Assembly: GCA_002394665.1 (NCBI GenBank)
Contig: DGUL01000001.1
Coordinates: forward strand, 122,237-186,236
Source: Rickettsiales bacterium UBA4311
GTDB taxonomy: Bacteria; Pseudomonadota; Alphaproteobacteria; Rickettsiales; Deianiraeaceae
DNA length: 64,000 nt
Reading direction: 5' to 3'
Shown here: piece after piece, positions 37,704 to 46,962 of the stretch
Numbering within the stretch: the stretch's first letter is position 1
Layout: the number at the start of each line of letters is the position of its first letter
The notes under the pieces: generated by a model
The model's input: the letters and a program-made list of their open reading frames with translations, nothing else
Database searches by the model: none
Told to the model about the DNA's origin: nothing
Translations under genes and position numbers: made by a program

Positions 37704-38747
37704 CTAATTCCCCAAATACTTGTCAGCCTCTAACAAAAGCTCACTCATATTCTTAGGTGGCCACTCAATATTCATACCAAAACTTAGGCCATTCTTTGAT
37801 AGCAAAGCTTTAATCTCGTTCAAAGATTTACGCCCAAAATTCGGTGTCTTTAACATGTCTACTTCACTTTTTGTAACTAAATCACCGAGATATCTAATGC
37901 CGTCGTTCTGCAAACAATTTAGCGATCTTACGGAAAGCTCTAAGTCTTCAACCCTTCTTAAAAGATTATAATTATACTGCTCAACTTCGCTGTCATTTGC
38001 TACATTTTTGCGATTGCTCACAATATTAAGATTTAAATCATCTATTGAACTGATAAAATTTCTTAAAATAGAAACCGCAGTTTTAAAGGCTTCCTCTGCG
38101 GTTATTGAACCATTTGTCTTTATATCTAAAATCAACTTATCACAAGAAGAACTACCTCCTTCGTAATTTGCATTCTCAACAGAGAAACTAACATTCAAAA
38201 CCGGACTAAAATGCTTATCAAGGTAAATTGTTCCGAGCTCTTGCTGGAAATTCTTATCATCATAGTCTATAAAGGTGTCGCCAACGCCGGCAACAACTTT
38301 AATCTTCATATCAACGGAGACTGAATCAACTATCTCGAATAAAAACAAATCACCATTAACCACAGACAATCCAGCTGGCAAGGCAATATCAGAAGCATAA
38401 ACTTTTTTCGGCCCCTGCAAAGATAAACTACATTCCGACACTTCATTGGATGACTTAAATACAACTCTTTTTAAATTATAAACAATCTCAGGAACGCCCT
38501 GTTTGACACCCTCTATATTACTATACTCGTGAGAAACGCCGTTGATACTGACACTTTCAACAGCCAAACCACCGACAGAAGACAATAAAACCCTTCTCAT
38601 TACATTCCCAATGGTCGTCCCAAAACCCTTTTGCAACGGAAAAACAACAACTTTACTCCTTGAGCCGTCCTTACAAGACGAATCAATCTTATAATCAATC
38701 TTTTTAGGAAAAAGAAGATTATCGCTATACACAACCTCACTCAACAT
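37704..38747 (-). CDS. rpoA: RNA polymerase alpha subunit
   Basis: The N-terminal dimerisation domain shows FPLQKGFGTTIGNVMRRVLLSSVGGLAVESVSINGVSHEYSNIEGVKQ, and the C-terminal domain has VEDLELSVRSLNCLQNDGIRYLGDLV followed by LLKTPNFGRKSLNEIK-like helices. The length of 347 aa is normal. It lies between rpsK and rplQ. Confidence 0.97.
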   Translation of the reverse strand: MLSEVVYSDNLLFPKKIDYKIDSSCKDGSRSKVVVFPLQKGFGTTIGNVMRRVLLSSVGGLAVESVSINGVSHEYSNIEGVKQGVPEIVYNLKRVVFKSSNEVSECSLSLQGPKKVYASDIALPAGLSVVNGDLFLFEIVDSVSVDMKIKVVAGVGDTFIDYDDKNFQQELGTIYLDKHFSPVLNVSFSVENANYEGGSSSCDKLILDIKTNGSITAEEAFKTAVSILRNFISSIDDLNLNIVSNRKNVANDSEVEQYNYNLLRRVEDLELSVRSLNCLQNDGIRYLGDLVTKSEVDMLKTPNFGRKSLNEIKALLSKNGLSFGMNIEWPPKNMSELLLEADKYLGN

Positions 38748-38762
38748 AAATTAAACAATAAA

Positions 38763-39146
38763 CTAAACTCTTCTCCTTTTAGGTGGTCTGCAACCATTGT
38801 GAACTATAGGTGTAATATCCATCACGGCACTCACTATGAGCCCAGAAGTCTGCAAACTCCTTACAGCAGACTCCCTTCCGGCACCTAAACCACACAAAAT
38901 CACAGAAACAGCTTTCATACCATACTCTTCTATAACACGCTTGCTTATATCCTCCACAACAACCTGTGCGGCATATGGCGTACTCTTCTGTGCCCCCTTA
39001 AACTTCATTTTGCCAGATGAAGACCAAGCCAAAACATTGCCACTCTCATCAGAGACAGAAACAATCGTATTATTAAAGCCTGCATTAATATTAACCACTC
39101 CAACACTGCAAGACTTCTTTTTTTTAACATCCTTAACAGCAACCAT
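38763..39146 (-). CDS. rpsK: 30S ribosomal protein S11
   Basis: The sequence has VNINAGFNNTIVSVSDESGNVLAWSSSG and the C-terminal DITPIVHNGCRPPKRRRV that marks S11. The length of 127 aa is normal. It begins two bases after the rpsM stop. Confidence 0.97.
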   Translation of the reverse strand: MVAVKDVKKKKSCSVGVVNINAGFNNTIVSVSDESGNVLAWSSSGKMKFKGAQKSTPYAAQVVVEDISKRVIEEYGMKAVSVILCGLGAGRESAVRSLQTSGLIVSAVMDITPIVHNGCRPPKRRRV

Positions 39147-39148
39147 AA

Positions 39149-39526
39149 CTACTTAGCAACAACCTTTTTATTCGCAACAGCCATGCCACGACCTTTTCTC
39201 GTTCTAGCATTTGTCTTTGTTCTCTGCCCGTGAACTGGCAACCTTTGAAAATGTCTAATACCCTGATAACACTTAATGGCTATCTTTAGCTTAATATTTT
39301 GCGAAACCTCACCTCTCAAATCACCCTCGATCACAAAATTCTTACTTATATAATCACGTATTTTATCAACCTCGACATCGCTTAGATCCGACACTTTCTT
39401 GTTTATGTCGATGCCAAGCTCAAAACATATCTTTCTGCCAAGACTGACTCCAATGCCATACAAATAAGATAAGCCTATATAAACCTTTTTCCTATCCGGC
39501 AATGTCACACCCGAAATTCTAACCAT
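39149..39526 (-). CDS. rpsM: 30S ribosomal protein S13
   Basis: The protein opens VRISGVTLPDRKKVYIGLSYLYGIG and ends with the RHFQRLPVHGQRTKTNARTRKG motif of S13. It starts only 6 bases after rplO; in most alphaproteobacteria secY and adk occupy this junction. Confidence 0.97.
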   Translation of the reverse strand: MVRISGVTLPDRKKVYIGLSYLYGIGVSLGRKICFELGIDINKKVSDLSDVEVDKIRDYISKNFVIEGDLRGEVSQNIKLKIAIKCYQGIRHFQRLPVHGQRTKTNARTRKGRGMAVANKKVVAK

Positions 39527-39532
39527 AAAAAT

Positions 39533-39949
39533 CTAACAAATAACAAGCTCTACACCACTTTTATCAAAAATATCTTTTACGCCTCCAGAAACAGACTTGG
39601 CAAAAACTTTTTTCAAAACACTTATATCAGCACCACTCGAAGCCACGATCTTAACATCGCGAATAAAATTCTTGCTCTGCAAATCATTAAAAACACCTCC
39701 ATTATTCTTAGCCAGCTTAACAACTTCCATCAGAGTAAAACACCTTATCCCTTCCTTACGAGAAACGAAACCCCTTCTTGGTAATCTCCTATATATAGGT
39801 GTCTGCCCACCTTCAAAACCCCTTACACTGGAACCAGAACGGCTCTTCATACCCTTGTGACCTCTTCCAGAAGTCCCGCCACGAGCACCACCTCTTCCAA
39901 ACCTATGATTACCCTTAACCGATTTTACAAAATCAAAACCACCAATCAT
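39533..39949 (-). CDS. rplO: 50S ribosomal protein L15
   Basis: The Gly/Arg-rich N-terminus ([24 protein letters not shown]) and the [18 protein letters not shown] motif identify L15. At 138 aa it is slightly short for the family. It lies 5 bases after rpsE, so rpmD (L30), usually between them, is missing. Confidence 0.95.
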   Translation of the reverse strand: MIGGFDFVKSVKGNHRFGRGGARGGTSGRGHKGMKSRSGSSVRGFEGGQTPIYRRLPRRGFVSRKEGIRCFTLMEVVKLAKNNGGVFNDLQSKNFIRDVKIVASSGADISVLKKVFAKSVSGGVKDIFDKSGVELVIC

Positions 39950-39954
39950 AAAAC

Positions 39955-40506
39955 CTACTCAAAATCATCGACAGCAGAATCTTCTTCCAGAGAATCAATA
40001 TCCTCTTCACTTCGTCCAAGTATCTTATAATACTTCTTGCTTTTCAATTGCAACAAAGCACCTATCGTAGACACTGCTAAATTACAAGGATTCGAAGATC
40101 CTATACATTTTGCAACAACATCTTTAATACCAATGCATTCAAAAATAACACGCATAACACCGCCTGCTATAATCCCTCTACCGACCGAAGCAGGACGTAA
40201 AACCACTTTTGTCGAACCATACTTCGCTTCAACGAGATGCGGAATAGTACCTTCCTTAGTCAACACAACCTTATAAAGATTTCTCTTGGCCCTATTTATA
40301 GCTTTTTTTCTTGCCTCAGTTACTTCAAGAGCCTTGCCAAGGCCAACACCGAAATAACCATTCTTGCTACCTATGACAACCAAAACTGAAAAAGAAAAAA
40401 TACGTCCACCCTTTACGACCTTAACAACACGTCTGACGGACAGAACTCTTTCCTCAAATTCTACATTATAAAACTTCTTATTTCTAATCTTATAACTACC
40501 CAACAT
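39955..40506 (-). CDS. rpsE: 30S ribosomal protein S5
   Basis: The ATG at 40506 ([14 protein letters not shown]) avoids overlap with rplR; an upstream in-frame start at 40539 would overlap its end. [36 protein letters not shown] and the [16 protein letters not shown] region are typical. S5 takes part in translational accuracy. The C-terminal tail is Asp/Glu/Ser-rich. Confidence 0.96.
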   Translation of the reverse strand: MLGSYKIRNKKFYNVEFEERVLSVRRVVKVVKGGRIFSFSVLVVIGSKNGYFGVGLGKALEVTEARKKAINRAKRNLYKVVLTKEGTIPHLVEAKYGSTKVVLRPASVGRGIIAGGVMRVIFECIGIKDVVAKCIGSSNPCNLAVSTIGALLQLKSKKYYKILGRSEEDIDSLEEDSAVDDFE

Positions 40507-40507
40507 A

Positions 40508-40852
40508 CTAATCAACGTTACTATAAAAACCCTTTGCAAGAGAACCGACTACGGCACAAAACTTATAATTCGCACGATTAAAAACAACATCCTTAATGCC
40601 ATGCTCCTTGCATTTCAACGCTAAACTTTTTCCAACTATCTCAGCACTCTTTACATTTCTCTTATTGACTTTCTTATCACCACTCACACTCGAAACAGAA
40701 AAAAGAACACGTCTATCACGCAAATCGACAACTTGCCCATACACATTCCTGCCACTCAAATATGCCAAAAGTTCAAAACAAGCATCAGAAGAAAACTTAT
40801 TCCTAATTTTAGCAATAGCACCCTTCCTTTTTTTACAAACAAAATTAGACAT
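40508..40852 (-). CDS. rplR: 50S ribosomal protein L18
   Basis: A basic N-terminus (KKRKGAIAKIRNKF) leads to the 5S rRNA-binding core and the GIKDVVFNRANYKFCAVVGSLAKGF end typical of L18. The protein is 114 aa and sits between rplF and rpsE as expected. Confidence 0.93.
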   Translation of the reverse strand: MSNFVCKKRKGAIAKIRNKFSSDACFELLAYLSGRNVYGQVVDLRDRRVLFSVSSVSGDKKVNKRNVKSAEIVGKSLALKCKEHGIKDVVFNRANYKFCAVVGSLAKGFYSNVD

Positions 40853-40855
40853 AAA

Positions 40856-41374
40856 TTATTTTTTCTTACCTTCTTTTCTCAACACTTTCTCACCATTAAC
40901 AAATATACCCTTACCCTTATAAGGCTCCGGCTTTCTAAAACTCCTTATTAAACTCGCAAAGCTCGAAACGACACTTCTATCATTCCCAGACAAAAATATC
41001 TCAACATCATTTTTCACACTAACAACAACCCCTTTAGGAATAGCAAGAAAAATATTATGACTAAAACCAACTGAAATCCTCAAAAAATCGCCAACAACAG
41101 CGGCACTGTACCCAACACCAACCATCTTTATATTAACGCTAAAAGGCTTAACAACGTCGCTAATAGCATTTCTAATTAAAACAAAATAAGTTGATAAAAC
41201 ATCAACGCTAAACTTTTCGCTTTGAATAATAATTTTTCCATCAGAAACCCTAACATCAAAAGGAACACGAATTTTGACAGAATTAACACCAGAAGAAATA
41301 ACGACAAAACAACCATCGCTTACAACTGAAACATTATTTGGTATTAAAATGTAATCCTTCAATATCCTAGACAT
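40856..41374 (-). CDS. rplF: 50S ribosomal protein L6
   Basis: The ATG at 41374 (MSRILKDYILIP) directly follows the rpsH stop and is preferred to an upstream start inside rpsH. The two-fold L6 repeat ends in RKPEPYKGKGIFVNGEKVLRKEGKKK, the family signature. About 172 aa. Confidence 0.94.
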   Translation of the reverse strand: MSRILKDYILIPNNVSVVSDGCFVVISSGVNSVKIRVPFDVRVSDGKIIIQSEKFSVDVLSTYFVLIRNAISDVVKPFSVNIKMVGVGYSAAVVGDFLRISVGFSHNIFLAIPKGVVVSVKNDVEIFLSGNDRSVVSSFASLIRSFRKPEPYKGKGIFVNGEKVLRKEGKKK

Positions 41375-41375
41375 A

Positions 41376-41774
41376 CTAAAACACTTCACAAAGAACCTCA
41401 CCGCCGACACCTCTTCTAACGGCATCAACAGCACTTAAAACACCCTTAGAAGTTGAAACAACAAAAAGACTACGCGAATTATACTTTAACATTTTAGTAA
41501 TCTCTCCTTTTTTCATATAAACCCTCCTGCCCGGCAAAGAAAGCAGTTTAAAAGAATTAAAAACTCTCTCGCCATTCAACAAACGTAGTAAGACGTCTAT
41601 ACTCTTCTTACTATCGTTATTTGTTGCAAAGTCTTTTATATAACCATTACTCTTCATAACGGATAAAATACCAGCACACACAAAACTATAAGGCACATTT
41701 ATAGAATCGCCATAAAAACAACGCTTATTGCAAAGCGACGACAACATATTACCAACCAAATACTTGCTACACAT
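41376..41774 (-). CDS. rpsH: 30S ribosomal protein S8 (divergent N-terminus)
   Basis: The C-terminal half is clearly S8: KLLSLPGRRVYMKKGEI and SRSLFVVSTSKGVLSAVDAVRRGVGGEVLCEVF. The N-terminal half (CSKYLVGNMLSSLCNKRCFYGDSINVPYS) keeps the pattern of the family but has unusual residues. The length of 132 aa is normal. It lies between rpsN and rplF. Confidence 0.93.
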   Translation of the reverse strand: MCSKYLVGNMLSSLCNKRCFYGDSINVPYSFVCAGILSVMKSNGYIKDFATNNDSKKSIDVLLRLLNGERVFNSFKLLSLPGRRVYMKKGEITKMLKYNSRSLFVVSTSKGVLSAVDAVRRGVGGEVLCEVF

Positions 41775-41776
41775 AC

Positions 41777-42073
41777 CTATATCTTCTTATAACCAACGAC
41801 CAACCCAAAAGAAACATATTCACGAAAAGCACCCCTTGACATACCGACACATCCTCTAAAACCACGAGGCCTCCCGGTAATCTTGCAACGATTACGATAC
41901 CTTATAAAAGAAGAATCCCTTGTGTTGTCAAGAACTTTGATAATCTTAAAGCTATCATCCACGGACAAATCACCGCCTTTAAGCATTTTAGAAAGCCTAT
42001 CACGAAAAACACGCCTCAAAGAAATCTTGTTTAAACGCCTTTCATTTTTCTCAATCATACTCTTTTTTGCCAT
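41777..42073 (-). CDS. rpsN: 30S ribosomal protein S14
   Basis: The 98-residue long, zinc-free form of S14: it has RNRCKITGRPRGFRGCVGMSRGAFREY in place of the CxxC version. It begins one base after the stop of rplE. Confidence 0.95.
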   Translation of the reverse strand: MAKKSMIEKNERRLNKISLRRVFRDRLSKMLKGGDLSVDDSFKIIKVLDNTRDSSFIRYRNRCKITGRPRGFRGCVGMSRGAFREYVSFGLVVGYKKI

Positions 42074-42074
42074 A

Positions 42075-42614
42075 TTATTTTATAGGAAAACTAAAACATT
42101 TTAATAAATCAACGGCCTTTTCAACAGAATCAGCACATCGGATATTAAAAATAATATTCAAACCACGATTTTTAACGATAGTATCGTAAGATAATTCACT
42201 AAAAACAAGATGATCTTTTATACCAAATGCAAAATTATTCTTAGCATCAAAAGATTTCCGACTAAAACCCTTAAAATCATGCACTCTCGGTAATGCAAAA
42301 TAAATCAATCTCTCCAAAAACTGATACATAGCATCACCTCTGAGAGTAACGAATAAACCAACATTCTGACCCTCCTTCAAAGAAAAACCAGCAATGGCCT
42401 TCTTTGACTTTCTATAGCAAGGTCTTCTGCCTGTTATCATAGCGATCTCCCTGCTTACACCTTCTAAATTCCTTTTATCATCACCATCCTTACCAAGACC
42501 AGCGGAAACAACAATCTTCTCAACAAAAGGTACACAATGCGGATTGCTTATTCCATATTTCTGCTTGAGAAAAGGAACAGCTTCGTTAAAATATAAATCC
42601 TTAAAAAAACTCAT
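42075..42614 (-). CDS. rplE: 50S ribosomal protein L5
   Basis: VEKIVVSAGLGKDGDDKRNLEGVSREIAMITGRRPCYRKSKKAIAGFSLKEGQNVGLFVTLRGDAMYQFLERL is the L5 core that binds 5S rRNA. Length of 179 aa. The gene order with rplX and rpsN is canonical. Confidence 0.96.
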   Translation of the reverse strand: MSFFKDLYFNEAVPFLKQKYGISNPHCVPFVEKIVVSAGLGKDGDDKRNLEGVSREIAMITGRRPCYRKSKKAIAGFSLKEGQNVGLFVTLRGDAMYQFLERLIYFALPRVHDFKGFSRKSFDAKNNFAFGIKDHLVFSELSYDTIVKNRGLNIIFNIRCADSVEKAVDLLKCFSFPIK

Positions 42615-42622
42615 AAAATATC

Positions 42623-42856
42623 CTATTTACCAATCTTCTTACGCTCAACTAATTTCACATTGGAAATATGTATGGCACCATCCATAACTACAAAATTATC
42701 CTTATTTTCACCATTCAACTTCCTTGAACGCTTAAAGGTCTTCTGCCCGCTAACCCTAACAACATTGGCCACATAATTAACGCCAGACACAACTCCAACA
42801 ACACCCTTACCTTCACCAGAAATAATTTTAACTTTATCACCAATTCTAATATGCAT
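42623..42856 (-). CDS. rplX: 50S ribosomal protein L24 (short)
   Basis: The KOW motif (IRIGDKVKIISGEGKGVVGVVSGVNY) and DGAIHISNVKLV identify L24. At 77 aa it is shorter than the usual about 100, ending soon after the HISNV motif. Confidence 0.93.
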   Translation of the reverse strand: MHIRIGDKVKIISGEGKGVVGVVSGVNYVANVVRVSGQKTFKRSRKLNGENKDNFVVMDGAIHISNVKLVERKKIGK

Positions 42857-42859
42857 ACA

Positions 42860-43228
42860 TCACAGAACCTCAACTGCCAAAGAAGCTATCTTAGGAAACT
42901 CATCCTTTATTTCCCTTGCCACAGGACCAAAAACCCTCGTTGCTAACGGCTCCATTGTCTTGTTGTCAATTAAAACAACAGCGTTATCAGAAAAAGAAAC
43001 AAAAGACCCATCCAAACGCATAACTTTATTCTTAGTCCTGACCACAACTCCATAATGCTTATCGCCCTTCTTAATTTTCAAATTCGGCTTCACTTTTCTC
43101 ACAGAAACAATAACAACATCGCCAACCCCAGCTACAAAATCACCGGTAGAGCCATTCACACCAAAACACTTAACCAACTCAACACCAGAATTGCAAGCAA
43201 CATTCAATATTGTCCCCATCCTAATCAT
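42860..43228 (-). CDS. rplN: 50S ribosomal protein L14
   Basis: The ATG at 43228 (MIRMGTILNVACNSGVELVKCFGV) gives 122 aa, the exact family length, and clears the end of rpsQ; a start further upstream overlaps it. GDVVIVSVRKVKPN, VRTKNKVMRLDGSFVSFSDNAVVLI and the end LASLAVEVL-like tail are typical. Confidence 0.96.
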   Translation of the reverse strand: MIRMGTILNVACNSGVELVKCFGVNGSTGDFVAGVGDVVIVSVRKVKPNLKIKKGDKHYGVVVRTKNKVMRLDGSFVSFSDNAVVLIDNKTMEPLATRVFGPVAREIKDEFPKIASLAVEVL

Positions 43229-43238
43229 AACAACCAAC

Positions 43239-43451
43239 CTACAAAACAATATGACACTTTTTTTTTGAAAACTTCCTCGACTGTGCTATCCTTACGTTAT
43301 CACCGACCGAAACGTTAACATTATCGCAATGACACAGCAACTTACTTTTTGTGTTCAAAACTTTGCCATATAATCCGTGTCTAAAAGTATTCACCACCAC
43401 AACCTTAATAGTTTTACTATCAACTATGCTCTCAACAACACCAATTAACAT
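43239..43451 (-). CDS. rpsQ: 30S ribosomal protein S17
   Basis: From ATG 43451 (MLIGVVESIVDSKTIKVVV) the protein is 70 aa. NVSVGDNVRIAQSRKFSKKK is the S17 C-terminal motif. The gap to rplP is only 44 bases, so rpmC (L29), normally here, is absent. Confidence 0.92.
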   Translation of the reverse strand: MLIGVVESIVDSKTIKVVVVNTFRHGLYGKVLNTKSKLLCHCDNVNVSVGDNVRIAQSRKFSKKKCHIVL

Positions 43452-43495
43452 AACACGAAACAAAATCAAAACATTTTTATAAATGTCAACAACAA

Positions 43496-43915
43496 TTATA
43501 AATAAGCAAACTTTCTCCTAATAATATTGCAAGGAACGGATATCTTAAATTTAGCCTTACCCAATGCTTCCAATGCGACATCTTCACGAACATTATCAAT
43601 CTCAACTAAAACAGTCCCCTTCTGCAAACCAATCACCCAATTATCTACTCCACTTTTTCCACCGCCCATACGGGTACCAACAGGCTTTTTCGTCACAGGC
43701 AACTGCGGAAAAACCCTTGTAAAAATAGCTCCAGCTCTATTCATCTCCCTGCTTAAAACCTTCCTAACAGATTCTAGCTGCTTACCATTTATCTTAACAT
43801 TATCACAAACAACAAGCCCAAAAGAGCCGTATGACACAGAGGAACAAACCTGAGCCGAACCGCTCACTCTAACTTTTTGAAATTTAGCAAATCTTGTCTT
43901 CTTAGGTTGCAACAT
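43496..43915 (-). CDS. rplP: 50S ribosomal protein L16
   Basis: MLQPKKTRFAKFQKVRVSG, then GAIFTRVFPQLPVTKKPVGTRMGGGKSGVDNWV and ALGKAKFKISVPCNII are the L16 signatures. It is 139 aa and sits next to rpsC as expected. Confidence 0.96.
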   Translation of the reverse strand: MLQPKKTRFAKFQKVRVSGSAQVCSSVSYGSFGLVVCDNVKINGKQLESVRKVLSREMNRAGAIFTRVFPQLPVTKKPVGTRMGGGKSGVDNWVIGLQKGTVLVEIDNVREDVALEALGKAKFKISVPCNIIRRKFAYL

Positions 43916-43930
43916 AAACTCAAAAAAAAA

Positions 43931-44572
43931 CTACATTTTATTACAAATCCAAACCTTTACGCCCAAAACGCCGTAAGTAGTCAAAGCCTTCTTACAGGCA
44001 TAATCAACTTCAGCCCTAAGAGTATGAAGCGGAATAATACCATTTTTAAACTTTTCTGTTCTGGCTATCTCGGCACCATTCAACCTACCGGCAACACTTA
44101 TTTTAACACCAACCGCTCCAGATTTCATTACCTGTTCCATAGCACTTTTAACAGCTCTCTTAAACGACTGTCTTGCTTGCAACTTATCGACAATTACACC
44201 AGCCACAAAACTAGCACTGGAATAAATTCTCCTACACTCTTTAACACTAAAAGAAAATTTCTCAACACTAGTTCCAATAACTTTTTTTAAATCATTTTCT
44301 ATTTCCTTAATCCTATCGCCATTCTTTCCAATGACAACACTAACTTTACCAGTATTTAGAACAACTTTACAAACACCATTCTGTCCACGCTCTAAACACA
44401 CATCGCAAACAGAATATTCAGAAGACTTATCACGAAAATAATTCTGAACTTTTAAATCACCAATAAGCGAACGAACGTAATCAGATTTCTTCTTCCTGAA
44501 CCAATTAGAAGACCAAGTCCTGACATTACCATTTAATAATCTAAAAGATATAGGATTAACCTTTTGCCCCAT
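43931..44572 (-). CDS. rpsC: 30S ribosomal protein S3
   Basis: MGQKVNPISFRLLNGNVRTWSSNWF opens the protein; the KH domain has VVIGKNGDRIKEIENDLKKVIG, and ISVAGRLNGAEIARTEKFKNGIIPLHTLRAEVDYACKKALTTYGVLGVKVWI is the C-terminal domain. 213 aa. Confidence 0.97.
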   Translation of the reverse strand: MGQKVNPISFRLLNGNVRTWSSNWFRKKKSDYVRSLIGDLKVQNYFRDKSSEYSVCDVCLERGQNGVCKVVLNTGKVSVVIGKNGDRIKEIENDLKKVIGTSVEKFSFSVKECRRIYSSASFVAGVIVDKLQARQSFKRAVKSAMEQVMKSGAVGVKISVAGRLNGAEIARTEKFKNGIIPLHTLRAEVDYACKKALTTYGVLGVKVWICNKM

Positions 44573-44578
44573 AGAAAA

Positions 44579-44929
44579 CTACTTACCACTAACTAACTTA
44601 TTAGATAACACAATCTTAACCTTGGAAAATTTCTTCTCTATTCTTGTAGAGCGACCGCGACCACGAGCCATGCTACGTTTTAAAGTAAAAGCCTTCCCAA
44701 CTTCAATATTCTTAACAAACAAATTGCCGGCACTAAAACCAAAATTCTTAACACCATTAGCGATAGCACTACGTAAAAGCTTTCTTAAAGGGAACGAAAA
44801 TCTACTTTTACAAAAAGCTAACTGCAAATCAGCTTCATTTGCCGACAAACCGCGAATAAGACTGGCGACATCATTCATTTTATAAACACTACCCTTGGTA
44901 TATTTTAACGAAGCAACAACATCTTTCAT
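44579..44929 (-). CDS. rplV: 50S ribosomal protein L22
   Basis: The protein has VASLIRGLSANEADLQLAF, LRSAIANGVKNFG and FVKNIEVGKAFTLKRSMARGRGRSTRIEKKFSKVKIVL, the L22 core and exit-tunnel loop. 116 aa, between rpsS and rpsC. Confidence 0.95.
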   Translation of the reverse strand: MKDVVASLKYTKGSVYKMNDVASLIRGLSANEADLQLAFCKSRFSFPLRKLLRSAIANGVKNFGFSAGNLFVKNIEVGKAFTLKRSMARGRGRSTRIEKKFSKVKIVLSNKLVSGK

Positions 44930-44932
44930 ATA

Positions 44933-45199
44933 CTAACCACCACGTTTTTGAACTGCATGCTTTGGCAATTTACGCGTCAAAGCAAACTCACCAAGCTTCC
45001 TCCCGACCATATTCTCAACAACAGAAACGGGCAAGAAACTCTTACCATTATAAACCAAAAAGACACACCCAACGAATTCAGGATATATTGTTGAACGCCT
45101 CGACCAAGTCTTTATTTGCCTTTTTCTCAACTCTGGATCCTTGACCTTTTTCATAAGACTCCAAGAGACATAAGGAATTTTTCTCAATGACCTCGCCAT
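44933..45199 (-). CDS. rpsS: 30S ribosomal protein S19
   Basis: [69 protein letters not shown] is typical of S19. 88 aa. Confidence 0.97.
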   Translation of the reverse strand: MARSLRKIPYVSWSLMKKVKDPELRKRQIKTWSRRSTIYPEFVGCVFLVYNGKSFLPVSVVENMVGRKLGEFALTRKLPKHAVQKRGG

Positions 45200-45202
45200 A
45201 CA

Positions 45203-46027
45203 CTACTTACTATTAGACCTCCTTTTAACTATTAAATAATTCGTTCTTTTATTCTTCCTTGTCTTATACCCCTTACAAGACTTACCCCAAGGCGTAACTG
45301 GATGACCGCCACGTGTTCTACCACCAAGAGGGTGATCAACGGGGTTCATACATTCACCTCTCGTATGAGGTCTGAAACCAAGCCATCTTTTTCTACCAGC
45401 CTTACCAAGCTTTGTGTTTTGCTTTTGAATGTTAGAAACAATACCAATTGTAGCCATACATCCTTCTTGAACAAGACGCGTTTCACCAGATTTCATCTTC
45501 AAAATAACCTTACCACCTTCCTTTCCGGCAACAACAACAAAAGAACCAGCAGACCTTGCAATTTTCGCTCCACCACCAACATTTAGCTCAACACAACAAA
45601 CATTAACACCAACGGGTATAATCGATAGAGGATACGAATTCCCATTTCTTGGGGCAAAATTATCCTTGTTCTTGCTCGACATGACAACATCGCCAACGCT
45701 CATCCCATCGGTAGCCAAGACATATTCAACGGCACCGTTATCATACTTTAATAAAGCAATTTTAGCATTCCTATTAGGATCGTACTCAACTCTCTCAACT
45801 TTCGCGTTTACATCAAAAATTTTCTTTTTAAAAGCTATGACTCTATACTTAATTTTATTCCCACCGCCACGAAAACGAACAGTCGTGTGTCCAAAGGAGT
45901 TCCTTCCTCCAGAAGATTTTTTACTTTTCACCAAACTGCGAACAGGAGAATTGACGCCAGCAACCTTCAACAAAATCGTCCCCCTCATTGAGGAGGTGTA
46001 TGGTTTATTAAACTTCAATTCCGCCAT
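45203..46027 (-). CDS. rplB: 50S ribosomal protein L2
   Basis: The 274-residue protein shows GGRNSFGHTTVRFRGGGNKIKYR, IALLKYDNGAVEYVLA and the peptidyl-transferase region MNPVDHPLGGRTRGGHPVTPWG. The conserved His in PVDHPLGG is present. An AAGGGA stretch upstream could serve as a Shine-Dalgarno sequence. Confidence 0.97.
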   Translation of the reverse strand: MAELKFNKPYTSSMRGTILLKVAGVNSPVRSLVKSKKSSGGRNSFGHTTVRFRGGGNKIKYRVIAFKKKIFDVNAKVERVEYDPNRNAKIALLKYDNGAVEYVLATDGMSVGDVVMSSKNKDNFAPRNGNSYPLSIIPVGVNVCCVELNVGGGAKIARSAGSFVVVAGKEGGKVILKMKSGETRLVQEGCMATIGIVSNIQKQNTKLGKAGRKRWLGFRPHTRGECMNPVDHPLGGRTRGGHPVTPWGKSCKGYKTRKNKRTNYLIVKRRSNSK

Positions 46028-46030
46028 AAA

Positions 46031-46315
46031 CTATTTCCCTTCAACATTACCAAAATCTATTTTTGCCCCATCAGCTAATTTAACATAAGCCTTTTTGTAT
46101 CTATTTAAACGACCACTTTTTCCACGAAAAGACTTTACCTCGTCCGGCATAATTAAAGTTCTGACATCACTCACCTTAACAGAAAAACTTTTCTCAACAA
46201 CAGACTTTATATCATCTCTTCTGAGTTTAACAGGAGCCAAAAATACATAGACACCATTCTCACCCATTTTGTGTGTTTTTTCCGTTTCTACCCTTTTTAA
46301 CAATTTATTCGCCAT
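46031..46315 (-). CDS. rplW: 50S ribosomal protein L23
   Basis: The ATG at 46315 (MANKLLKRVETEKTHKMGENGVYVFLAPVKLRRDDIKSVVEKSF) starts after the end of rplD; an earlier in-frame start would overlap it. VSDVRTLIMPDEVKSFRGKSGRLNRYKKAYVKLADGAKID matches L23, a docking site for SRP and trigger factor near the exit tunnel. Confidence 0.94.
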   Translation of the reverse strand: MANKLLKRVETEKTHKMGENGVYVFLAPVKLRRDDIKSVVEKSFSVKVSDVRTLIMPDEVKSFRGKSGRLNRYKKAYVKLADGAKIDFGNVEGK

Positions 46316-46320
46316 AAAAA

Positions 46321-46962
46321 CTAAAACAAACCACGACAAAACTCATCAATTACACCCGCCTCCATCAAAACAGCGTTCGCATAAAATAAATCACGAGCCG
46401 TAAGCATATCTTTTGTTATCATTTTAACACCGGGAATATTTCTAACGGCCAATAAGCTATTGGAATTATCATTTTTATCACCGACCAAAACAACACCGCC
46501 TTTCGCAAATGTTGACAAAACTTTAACAGCATTTTTCGTTTTCAAAGAACTAAACTTTACTTTATCAACAGCAAAGAAAACACCATTCCTAACCGCTTCT
46601 GACAACAACATCATTTTTGCCAATTTTGCCTCAGATTTTGGAATTTTAACCTTTCCCTTTACTCCACGAGGACCAAAAGCAATACCACCTCCCCTCATTT
46701 GTGCAGAACGACAACTACCTTGTCTTGCATTCCCGGTGTGTTTTTGTTTGTAAGGCTTCTTTGTTGTGCCCGAAACTTCTGAAATATTCTTAGTCTTGTT
46801 AGTTGGAATATACCAGTACGATTTCATCCTATTGAAATACATACTCATAAACTCATTATCATATGCGACATTAAAGATCTCATCGCTCAGCTCAACTTCG
46901 CGATCCTGAATAACATCGGCATTTTCAAGAGAATAAACTTTAACCTTCACAAACCAAACCAT
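46321..46962 (-). CDS. rplD: 50S ribosomal protein L4
   Basis: The L4 loop region TKKPYKQKHTGNARQGSCRSAQMRGGGIAFGPRGVKGKVKIPK is clear. With ATG 46962 the gene overlaps rplC by 23 bases; an in-frame GTG at 46950 would shorten that overlap. 213 aa. Confidence 0.95.
   Translation of the reverse strand: MVWFVKVKVYSLENADVIQDREVELSDEIFNVAYDNEFMSMYFNRMKSYWYIPTNKTKNISEVSGTTKKPYKQKHTGNARQGSCRSAQMRGGGIAFGPRGVKGKVKIPKSEAKLAKMMLLSEAVRNGVFFAVDKVKFSSLKTKNAVKVLSTFAKGGVVLVGDKNDNSNSLLAVRNIPGVKMITKDMLTARDLFYANAVLMEAGVIDEFCRGLF

Noticed and set aside
43452..43495. A hidden rpmC (L29) between rplP and rpsQ
   Set aside because: Only 44 bases are available; L29 needs about 190.
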